DNA from: Eisenbergiella porci
GTDB taxonomy: Bacteria; Bacillota; Clostridia; Lachnospirales; Lachnospiraceae
NCBI RefSeq assembly: GCF_009696275.1
Contig: NZ_VUMI01000002.1
Span: 1 to 64,000, forward strand
Reading direction: 5' to 3'
DNA: 64,000 bases
Below, piece by piece: positions 26,467 to 34,249 of the stretch (within the stretch, counting starts at the first letter, position 1; the number at the start of each line of letters is the position of its first letter). The notes under the pieces were generated by a model, which made no database searches, was not told the DNA's origin, and saw only the letters and a program-made list of their open reading frames with translations. A program made the position numbers and the translations under genes.

Positions 26467-28408
26467 GATGCGTCTCATTCGATTAATATATTGAATGCAA
26501 TCGAACTGGTTTTGGGACGCAAGAGAGTAAAGGAGCTGTCAGCAAGCGATTTATGGCTTCTATTGGAGTGCGCTTATTTTCATGATACAGGAATGGCATT
26601 AAGCAACGAAGAAATCAGGGAACTTTGGACCGGAAATAACGAATTTAAATCTTTCTTGTATACAGCCATGGAGACTAATGATTTTGATAAGAAACAGGCT
26701 GCTTTGTATTATAAGCAGATGAATGATCTTTTGGCGGGAAGGAAACTGAGTGGGCCTAAGATAGAGTTTCCTTTGGATTGGCCAGTCGAAATGGAAAAGA
26801 ATATCACTCTTTTGACAGGGGAATTTATCCGTAAAAATCATCCCCAAAAAGCCCGTGAAAACATGGAGTCAATGTCCGTGCAATAGAACATTTCGGTAAA
26901 CTGCCCGTCTTAAGCGAAACTCATTATAAAAAGCATAAGGCGCTTACGAATTTCTGCATTGAGGAACAGCAGATAATGGCAGAATCTTTTTCAGACACGG
27001 AAGAAGTTTGCCGCGTAACAGGAGAATGGTTTCAATGGCTTGATTCGGAAGTGAATAATATAATATGTGGTCGGAATGGAAGAGGAATGCATCAACAATC
27101 TGTCAGTAATTGGAAGGAGCTGGAAAAACCGTAGCCTATATCAAAAAGCAGCAGTTGAAATGCCGGCATGGCTGAAACCTACAGGTGGTTTTGGGATTGG
27201 TTTACAATCCGCATTTATGTTGACAGATCAGGTAAAGATAATGACTAGATCCGTACAGGAAATAAAAAGTCATAAGTTGATATTGGATTCACCTGCCAGG
27301 AAGGGAACCGTAACCAGATCGGAGGAAGGAGATGTTCCGGTAGGGACAGAAATTACCTTTGAGGTATTGCTGGATAAGATGTCAGGCCTGATCAAAGAAG
27401 CAGCTGAACTGAAATTGGATAGGCATACCGAATTAAATCTTACGTTTGATAAGGATTGTGAAGACGGCTTTCGTAAAGAAAACATAACAGATTATATGAT
27501 ACGATTTTTGAAATATTATGTTGCAAGAGCTTTTCCGGATACATTATTTCCCATACAGCTTTATGAAGGAGACGGAAAGGTATATACCCACAAAAGCTTA
27601 TTTGCAGATGAAAAAAGAGGAGGGTTTGGTCCTTGCAAATTAAAAAAATAAAAAGGGGTGATGAGGAATATCGATATCATATATCGGAAAATATGTCTGT
27701 TAGGATATGGGATGTAAAGGATAATTCTTTCGTCTGTATAAAAAGCTGGCCCAGTCAAATTTCCGGGGCGGGAACGATGGCTACCACATTGCTGAATACA
27801 TTTTGTTATAAAGGGGCAAGAGTGGAAAAGCTGAGGGAAGAAGACAGGAATATAAATTTGATATGTCTTTCTTCCGATTAACAGAAGATGAAGAGTGTAT
27901 TTACGCTATGATTGTTGGATTTAACGGTGATTGGGAATATTGCGATCAGATAATAGTTGAAAAAGAAGCGTTTTTAAAAAAGGCATTTCGATGGAACCGG
28001 GTACGATATATCGGAAAAAATATCAGTTGCCCTGAATATGATAATCTGCGGGTGGATGCACTGCCCATGCAGAATGCTTCAAAATGGTTCGGGAAACGTA
28101 AGGAGCGATATCTTATATCTCCTATAAGCAATGCTGTTTATTTGGAAATTTTGAAAGAGGCAGATATTCAACAGGATGAACTGAAGGAAACTGAGAAAAT
28201 CATAATGAAGCGATTTATCAGTCAGGACAGATTTGTGGAAATTGTTACCGGGGCGGAGGAATATAATTTTCTTATTTCCTGGGTGAGGGAACATCAGGCA
28301 GAAAGCGAAAAACTGGACATGGATGAGATCCGAAATTTATACCAAATAATGGTCAGAGATATTTATGACCTAAATTTACAGGAAAAGCCGATGGAAAGCG
28401 AGGCATAA
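26467..28408 (+). pseudogene. Broken HD-domain / GHKL (HSP90-like) ATPase protein
   Basis: At least four pieces in different frames seem to derive from one large protein. Piece A (26470-26886): HSINILNAIELVLG and LLLECAYFHDTGMAL, an HD phosphohydrolase-type core without its N-terminus. A second stretch (about 26865-27060, with EHFGKLPVLSETHYKKHK) continues in another frame. Piece B (27067-27651): GMEEECIN, IGRSW and LKPTGGFGIGLQSAFM, the G-boxes of a GHKL/HSP90-type ATPase; the upstream N-box is missing. Piece C (27633-27881) and piece D (27863-28408, possibly still translatable) complete the C-terminal part after further frameshifts. HD plus GHKL proteins of about 900 residues occur sporadically in bacteria, function unknown. 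The DNA is much AT-richer than its left flank, suggesting transfer. Confidence 0.6.
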
Positions 28409-28409
28409 T

Positions 28410-29113
28410 ATGGGCGAGAACAAGTTGAACCATGTGGGCGTTATTATGGATGGTAATCGGCGCTGGGCCAAGAAGCAAGGGCTAAAATCAGTACTGATGG
28501 GGCATGAGAAGGGTGTTAATAAATTAATGGAATTATGTACCTGGTGTCTTGATAAGTCTGTTCCATATTTATCGGTATATGCATTTTCAACAGAAAATTG
28601 GAATAGATCGCAGCCAGAGATTGAAGGCTTGTTTGCTATCATGGAGAAGTTTTTTCGTGAGGAATTAGGGACTGCATTGAGAAAGGAATCAGAATAAAGG
28701 CAGTTGGAGATATTGGCAGGTTGGGAAAAAAGCAACAGGCTTTGATAAGCGATGCACAGCATCAGACTGCTGAATACAAAAATCTGGTAGTTCAGATTGC
28801 AATCAGTTATGGGGGAAAGGATGAAATCACCAAATCGGTTAGGAAAATAGCGGAAAAACTGAAGCTGGGGGAAATCAGCTCGGATGATATTACAGAAAAA
28901 ACGATAGAGAGTTGTCTTGATACAGCTGATATACCTTCCATAGATGTTGTAATTCGCACGGGTGGTAATCACAGACTCAGTAATTTTTTTACATGGCAGA
29001 CCGCATATTCGGAAATTTATTTTACGGATACGTTGTGGCCTGATTTTTCTAGGGAAGAATTTTATCAAATTGTAGCTGATTATGAAGGTGTTAGTATAAA
29101 TATGGGAAGATAG
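28410..29113 (+). pseudogene. Cis-prenyltransferase (UppS-like) with one frameshift
   Basis: The first frame gives HVGVIMDGNRRWAKKQG, the substrate loop of undecaprenyl-diphosphate synthase-type enzymes with catalytic Asp14, followed by YLSVYAFSTENWNRS. It stops at 28697. The continuation in another frame (IRIKAVGDIGRLG, AISYGGKDEI, then VIRTGGNHRLSNF and DTLWPDF) completes the enzyme to 29113. Adding one A in the short run at 28682-28684 joins the two. The RTGG..RLSNF motif differs from the usual RTSGE, so it may be a paralogue with another acceptor rather than the housekeeping uppS. It is 1 bp after the HD/GHKL remnant and 7 bp before the kinase gene. Confidence 0.75.
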
Positions 29114-29120
29114 GATAGTT

Positions 29121-29933
29121 ATGAAAAAGTTAACTCTGATAAAAATGGGTGGAGCGATTTTGACTGATAAGTCAAAGCCATGTGTCATACGATATGATTT
29201 GATAAAAGAACTTACAGGGCAGATACGGGAGTGTCTGCCTTTTTTGAAAGGTTCTGTAGTCATTGGAAATGGAGGAGGTTCTTTCGGACATTATTTTGCG
29301 GAAAAGTATTCTCTGATGGATGGAATAACCAATGAAGATGGATGGATGGGATTTTGCAAAGGGAAAAATGGGAATGCTTTCCTTCATACAAAATTAATAG
29401 AGGAATTTATAAATCAGGGAATTTTAGCATGTCCTTATCCAATTGACAATATTATGAACGATAATATTAACAAGGGAGAAGGTATCAATCGGTGGAACCA
29501 GTTGTTTACTTATCTTGAACATGGCATTTTACCAGCTGTCTATGGAGATATAATATATGATTCGGTAAAAGGATGTAAAATTGTTTCTACAGAAACTGTT
29601 TTTTCCTTGTTAAACAGGGCCGTTATATTGAATCCGGACTGGGGGTATTCCATAGATAAAATTATCTTTTGCACAAATAAAGATGGAATAGAAAATTTAA
29701 AAGGAGAGTTGCTTCCTTTTATTGATAAAACACGATTTAACCAATGGGAAATATTCAGAAAGAGTGGAGACGGATATGATGTGACCGGCGGTATGTACGG
29801 AAAAGTTATGATGGCTATGAATACAGAAATATCTTGCCCTGTCTATATTGTAAATGGAAATCATCCAGAACGTTTGTCGGGATTGCTCAGAGGGGAGGAA
29901 ATAATTGGGACCTGTATCTATTCCAATGTTTAA
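29121..29933 (+). CDS. Isopentenyl-phosphate-kinase-like amino acid kinase family protein
   Basis: 270 residues, intact. The order of motifs fits isopentenyl phosphate kinase: IKMGGAILTDKSKP at the N-terminus (Lys8), GNGGGSFGH (Gly-rich loop ending in His57, a position where a histidine is characteristic of IPK), PAVYGDIIYD in the middle, DVTGGMYGK near residue 220 and YIVNGNHPERL near the end. IPK phosphorylates isopentenyl phosphate to IPP with ATP and is best known from archaea and plants. Lying next to a prenyltransferase gene supports an isoprenoid role. An alternative is a related kinase for another phosphomonoester. The gene is AT-rich. Confidence 0.78.
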   Translation: MKKLTLIKMGGAILTDKSKPCVIRYDLIKELTGQIRECLPFLKGSVVIGNGGGSFGHYFAEKYSLMDGITNEDGWMGFCKGKNGNAFLHTKLIEEFINQGILACPYPIDNIMNDNINKGEGINRWNQLFTYLEHGILPAVYGDIIYDSVKGCKIVSTETVFSLLNRAVILNPDWGYSIDKIIFCTNKDGIENLKGELLPFIDKTRFNQWEIFRKSGDGYDVTGGMYGKVMMAMNTEISCPVYIVNGNHPERLSGLLRGEEIIGTCIYSNV

Positions 29934-30143
29934 ATGGGCATGGATAGTAACGCCGGGTATCCGTTCAGTTCTCGAACAGTTACAACACCGGAAATCTACA
30001 AGCATGTGCAAACTATAATCCTGGAACTAAAGGTGGCGCATACCTATGCTCTGCTTGAAGAAAATGCAGAGGAAGCCTTACAGAAGGTGGAAGAAAATGG
30101 TATGATGCACAATTACGGCTGGAAAGATACCAAACATTTGTGA
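29934..30143 (+). CDS. Short hypothetical ORF at the end of the AT-rich island
   Basis: 69 codons directly after the kinase stop, with no ribosome site. The C-terminal half (ILELKVAHTYALLEENAEEALQKVEE) is a well-formed helix and looks protein-like, whereas the first 20 residues do not. It may be the truncated end of a lost gene. Function unknown. Confidence 0.3.
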   Translation: MGMDSNAGYPFSSRTVTTPEIYKHVQTIILELKVAHTYALLEENAEEALQKVEENGMMHNYGWKDTKHL

Positions 30144-30197
30144 AATATGGGATTGCTTTTTATAAGAAGCTGTGTAAGGTGATTAGTAAATAGCAGG

Positions 30198-30236
30198 AAG
30201 GAATTGAGCAGATTTTGTTCGCTCAATTCCTTTTTT
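30198..30236 (+). terminator. Rho-independent terminator closing the AT-rich island
   Basis: A 12-bp perfect stem (30198-30209 with 30221-30232), 11-nt loop and a T run. From here to 30451 no gene is seen. Confidence 0.85.
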
Positions 30237-30451
30237 GATATGTGCCTTTGTACGGATTGATTATTAGTTAAAGCGGATTACTTTATTGACAAGATGTCTG
30301 ATGCAACATATGATAGGAAGAATATAATTCGTATATCCGTATGCTGCAAATGGAACATTTGGAGGCTGGGATTTTTGAAATCCGGGAAGAATAAGAAAGA
30401 AGTTTTGGAGCATGCGCAAAGATTAAGCTATAGTGTAGGAGGTACTGCTGT

Positions 30452-30877
30452 TTGACACTTTCATTGATTAAGCCTTTTTATATCCATCTGCTGTTTACCA
30501 TTCTATGGTTTCTCTTCATGACCTGGTTGTCCCACCAGGACGGCGAACACACCAGCAAAACAAGTCTGGAGCTTGCAAATCATATGAAGTATTGGTTCCC
30601 GGTAAAGGATATCGGTAAACTTAACAAACAGTTGAGAAGGTCGGCCCATGTGATTCTTTTTGCAGTCCTTACAATTTTACTCACAGGTACCCTGAGTATG
30701 GCTAAGGTATCCGCCGCCGGTATGGCGGTGGGATTAATCCTGTCAGCCTTCTGGGCATGGGCGGATGAGGCAACCAAACCGTTGATTCAGGGACGTCATT
30801 TTTCCTGGTTTGATGTGCGTTTGAACTGGATTGGAATCGGGATTGGTATACTGGGGGGAAGCCTTATTTATAAATAA
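30452..30877 (+). CDS. VanZ-like family membrane protein
   Basis: 141 residues from a TTG start 9 nt after AGGAGG. Four hydrophobic segments are visible. The motifs FMTWLSHQDGEHTSKTS, LRRSAHVILFAVLT and FWAWADEATKPLIQGRHFSWFDVRLNW fit the VanZ-like family (the F-S-H/D and DE..Q...GR motifs). The founding member contributes to teicoplanin resistance, but most relatives have no known role and are common in Lachnospiraceae chromosomes. It is a single gene. Confidence 0.85.
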   Translation: MTLSLIKPFYIHLLFTILWFLFMTWLSHQDGEHTSKTSLELANHMKYWFPVKDIGKLNKQLRRSAHVILFAVLTILLTGTLSMAKVSAAGMAVGLILSAFWAWADEATKPLIQGRHFSWFDVRLNWIGIGIGILGGSLIYK

Positions 30878-30910
30878 TATGTAGCTGTCCGGTGCCATTA
30901 CGGTTATTAT

Positions 30911-31105
30911 TCATATCCATCTGAATCCATACAAAACGAACATGTCTGCCTGTGCGACATTAACATAAATGAAAGTTGATTGCTCCGTACCGTGCATTCC
31001 TGTAATTTGCAGACGGCATTCACAGTTCGGTATGCCGGCTTTCTTGTGTTCCAACCGGCTTGCTCTGTCAAATGTCGATGTGAAGCTGCAAGCAAGCTTG
31101 CCCAT
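30911..31105 (-). pseudogene. Possible remnant of a small protein gene
   Basis: The C-terminal two thirds of this 64-codon frame (AGIPNCECRLQITGMHG, then YVNVAQADMFVLYGFRWI) read like real protein. The N-terminal part runs over a nested inverted repeat and there is no ribosome site. It may be the end of a lost gene; family not recognised with confidence. Confidence 0.3.
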
Positions 31106-31113
31106 TCACATCG
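31076..31113. other. Nested inverted repeat
   Basis: CGATGTGAA (31076-31084) pairs with TTCACATCG (31105-31113), and the enclosed sequence contains a second GCAAGC/GCTTGC hairpin. A weak 5-bp hairpin with a T run (31139-31161) may be a terminator on the plus strand. Nothing else is seen in 30878-31200 apart from the possible remnant gene. Confidence 0.5.
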
Positions 31114-31200
31114 CCGCTTGCAGGAACTTTCACAGCAGATCCCCTTCAGGGATGTTTTTTTAGCACTCGTGAATCATTTGTTTACGGTCAGCGCGAAGCA

Positions 31201-31230
31201 CAGGCCAGCGCAGTTACTTGCGCTGGCCTG
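31201..31230 (-). terminator. Strong hairpin downstream of the GH2 gene
   Basis: A perfect 12-bp GC-rich stem (31201-31212 with 31219-31230) and 6-nt loop lie 56 bp after the GH2 stop. It lacks a T run on the minus strand, so it may stabilise the 3' end of the mRNA rather than terminate. Confidence 0.5.
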
Positions 31231-31285
31231 CCGGATAGTTACAATAATATCTTCATAAAACTCCTGCGAATGCTGATTATCGGTG

Positions 31286-33664
31286 TTATTTCTTCTTGAC
31301 CTTATTCAACTCCGCATTCACCACCTGCAGGGCATTTTCCGGTACATTATCACCCATGCCCATTCCGGTCATCATTTCCATCAGCCCTTCCACGCTTTTT
31401 TCGCCCATCATCCCCATCATACTCTTCTTCAGCTTCATTCCCGTCATGGCATAGAGCGCACCGGCCAGCACAGCTGCGGCGTCCTCCTGGTCCAGAACCT
31501 CCTTCACCGTGTCCTTTATGGAAAAGAACCCCTCCGGAAATTCCATAGCCGCATTGGCATCCACAACCGCAGCCTCGTCAAACCAGTTAGCGGCGCCCTC
31601 CATATCGTCCTCATCCTCTTCCACAGGAAGCGTATAGATTTCAGGCTTTGTCTCCACCTTTTCCAGCGTCATAGTATCGGAACACTCGCCCGCATAGGCG
31701 GTCAGGCAGGTAAAACCGTCAAAAAGAGGGACCTGCTCAAACAAAAATACCTTATCACCCTTCAAGGTCTGATATAACTCCCCGTTTACATACAGGCTCA
31801 CTTCCGGCTGATTGGAATACACCTTTACACGGGTACTTCCGCCGCCGGCCATGGAAGCTTCCGGGACGCTGTTTCCGTTGCCTTTTTTATTCTCAGCGGG
31901 GTTTGTACCATCCAGGCGGTCCGTATCCCCGGGTCGCTGCGCATACCGCCGTCCGCACATATGCACAAAGGGCTCCCTGCTCCAATACGCTTTATAAAGA
32001 TAAAAAGCATCCTTTTTAATTTTCCGATCCAGCGTCACCAGCCCCTTATTATTCCGGCCTGCAGTGCCGCCTTCGTTGCGCGCCGCGCAGCCGAAATCAA
32101 ACATATTCCACACATGGGTGCTCCATAAATAGGGGCGGGCCATAAGGATTTCGGCCATGTGCTCGTGATACTCCGCCTGATAGCTTTCCGAGTAATCCCG
32201 GCATTTCGGCTCATCGGGCTGATAGGTTATGATACCCTCCGCGCCGTATTCCGACAGTCCAAGGCAGATTTCAGGATGCTTTTCGTGAAAATTATCCAGC
32301 CATTTTTCATTATCTGTGTATTTTCCGCCGTACCAGCCAAAATAATGATTATAGCTTTCCAGATCCGTGATGCCGTGAAGACGGCTGTCCAGGGGAACCA
32401 TGCTCACATGGGCCATGGTAGTCAGGCGGGTGGGATCGATCTCTTTTACCAGCGCGTTCAAATCCTTATGGTTTTCCACAAGGCCTGGTTTTTCGCCGGC
32501 GATGGTGATTTCATTGGAAATTCCCCAGAAACAGATGGATGGGTGATTATAATTCTGATACACCAGCTCCTGCATCTGTGTCCGGCAGTTTTCATGCGCC
32601 TTTGGGTCGTCGCTCTGGCTGCTGATATAGGGAATTTCCGCCCATACTATAAAACCATATTCGTCACAGGCATCATAAAAATCCCTGCTGTGCTGGTAAT
32701 GGGCAAGACGCACGGTATTCGCTCCCAGCTCGTGGATGAGGGCGGCGTCCTTATAGTGCTCCTGCCTGGTGAGTGCATTTCCTTTATAAAGGCGATCCTG
32801 ATGGCGGGAAACACCGCGCAGCATCATAGGTTTACCGTTAAGGAAAAATCCCTTTTCAGGATCCACGGCAAAGGAACGGATGCCGAAACGGCAGCTGATT
32901 TCGTCCACGGTTTCGTTCCGGTAAACAAGGGCTGCGGTGCAGGTATACAGATAAGGATCTTCCACACCCTGCCACAGATGGGCTTTGGGCAGAAAGACGC
33001 TTGTCCCCGGATTTTCGGCAGGCCGCCAGCATTCGGCCGTCTTTTTGCCCTGTGCGTCCGTAATGGTATAGCATACCGTATAATCGGCATCCGCATTTTT
33101 TACCCAGCTTTGCAGCTTCAGGAAGGCGCTTTCCCCATCCGGCTGGGAGGTGACGGAAAGGCCGGGCGCGCCCCAGTATTCCAGGTCAAAGTGTACCCGG
33201 GGAACGATAATGAGGTTAACGCCGCGGTACAGTCCGCCATAGAAGGTGAAATCCGCCATACGCGGGTAAATATGAGGGCGGTCGGAATTGTCCGCTGCGA
33301 TGGCGATCAGGTTGGCTTTCCCTGAGCCTTCCGGGTGGAGATAGTCCGTGATATCAGCGGTAAAGGAGGAAAAACCTCCTTCATGATAAGCGGCTTCTTT
33401 GCCATTGACGAACACCCTTCCGGAAAGGGAAGCGGCCAGGACCTCCACATACAAGCGGCTGTCACATAAGCCGGAGGGCGTGGGGAATTCCTTTGCATAC
33501 CAGCAGGCGCCTCTGTAGTAGCTGCCTTTGCCGTCCTGTCCGTCCACCGCATTCCAGGTGTGGGGCAGCGTCACGGTTTCCCAGTCAGCAGGAAGCGTCA
33601 GGGGAAGTCCCGTATCTTCTTTTCGGAAGGACCAGTTTTCGTTGAAGGGAATCACTTTTCTCAT
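31286..33664 (-). CDS. Glycoside hydrolase family 2 (beta-galactosidase type)
   Basis: 792 residues with AAGGAG before the ATG and no signal peptide. An N-terminal jelly-roll sugar-binding domain (LPHTWNAVDGQDG, YYRGACWYAKEF), an immunoglobulin-like domain and the TIM barrel (LRGVSRHQDR, NTVRLAHYQHS) are in order. The acid/base glutamate is Glu385 in FWGISNE and the nucleophile Glu472 in LGLSEYGAEG. A C-terminal extension of about 100 residues, acidic and then rich in Met and Gly (KSMMGMMGEK), is unusual and unassigned. The protein most likely cleaves beta-galactosides inside the cell; beta-glucuronides cannot be ruled out from sequence alone. No transporter adjoins it. Confidence 0.9.
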   Translation of the reverse strand: MRKVIPFNENWSFRKEDTGLPLTLPADWETVTLPHTWNAVDGQDGKGSYYRGACWYAKEFPTPSGLCDSRLYVEVLAASLSGRVFVNGKEAAYHEGGFSSFTADITDYLHPEGSGKANLIAIAADNSDRPHIYPRMADFTFYGGLYRGVNLIIVPRVHFDLEYWGAPGLSVTSQPDGESAFLKLQSWVKNADADYTVCYTITDAQGKKTAECWRPAENPGTSVFLPKAHLWQGVEDPYLYTCTAALVYRNETVDEISCRFGIRSFAVDPEKGFFLNGKPMMLRGVSRHQDRLYKGNALTRQEHYKDAALIHELGANTVRLAHYQHSRDFYDACDEYGFIVWAEIPYISSQSDDPKAHENCRTQMQELVYQNYNHPSICFWGISNEITIAGEKPGLVENHKDLNALVKEIDPTRLTTMAHVSMVPLDSRLHGITDLESYNHYFGWYGGKYTDNEKWLDNFHEKHPEICLGLSEYGAEGIITYQPDEPKCRDYSESYQAEYHEHMAEILMARPYLWSTHVWNMFDFGCAARNEGGTAGRNNKGLVTLDRKIKKDAFYLYKAYWSREPFVHMCGRRYAQRPGDTDRLDGTNPAENKKGNGNSVPEASMAGGGSTRVKVYSNQPEVSLYVNGELYQTLKGDKVFLFEQVPLFDGFTCLTAYAGECSDTMTLEKVETKPEIYTLPVEEDEDDMEGAANWFDEAAVVDANAAMEFPEGFFSIKDTVKEVLDQEDAAAVLAGALYAMTGMKLKKSMMGMMGEKSVEGLMEMMTGMGMGDNVPENALQVVNAELNKVKKK

Positions 33665-33852
33665 AGTTGTCTCCTTTTTTTTATTTGTAAAATTCCGGGA
33701 AGCCGGGGAAAACAGCGCGGCCGGTCATAATTAGTAACGGCCCGGAATTGTCCAGCACGTTTCCAGTTACGATAGTATTACCTATATTTTACTTTTTATC
33801 ATGGAAGAAAACAAGGCAGGGATAGAATTTGGAAGCTGTCAGGCCCTGGGAA

Positions 33853-34196
33853 ATATGGTATAATGTCGACGTAGCCGACATTATACCTGCGCATACTGTT
33901 TTCTGCGTTCACCGCAGAAAATCAGGCGCTGAATTCTGCCGGAGGCCCGTATCCGCGAAGCGGATATGGTATAATGTCGACGTAGCCGACATTATACCTG
34001 CGCATACTGTTTTCTGCGTTCACCGCAGAAAATCAGGCGCTGAATTCCGCCGGAGGCCCATATCCGCGAAGCGGATATGGTATAATGTCGACGTAGCCGA
34101 CATTATACCTGCGCATACTGTTTTCTGCGTTCACCGCAGAAAATCAGGCGCTGAATTCCGCCGGAGGCCCATATCCGCGAAGCGGATATGGTATAG
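33853..34196. repeat. 111-bp tandem repeat, three copies, each with three hairpins
   Basis: ATATGGTATAATG starts at 33853, 33964 and 34075, and a truncated copy starts at 34186, so the period is exactly 111 bp and the units are nearly identical. Each unit holds three perfect inverted repeats: TATAATGTCG/CGACATTATA with a 7-nt loop, TTTTCTGCG/CGCAGAAAA with a 5-nt loop, and TATCCGC/GCGGATA with a 3-nt loop. Because 111 is divisible by three, a 124-codon frame runs through, but it has no ribosome site or protein-like content. The array ends about 55 bp before addB. The rest of 33665-33850 holds only the GH2 promoter region. Confidence 0.88.
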
Positions 34197-34249
34197 TAAT
34201 TAGGGAGTAATTATTCAGTCAGGCCATATCACCACAGGAGGAAAAAAGC

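Noticed and set aside
33853-34196. Possible CRISPR array
   Set aside because: Units are contiguous and identical along their length, with no unique spacers and no cas genes.
33829-34203. 124-codon frame through the 111-bp repeats
   Set aside because: It is open only because 111 is divisible by three; the DNA is made of hairpins, and no start signal is present.
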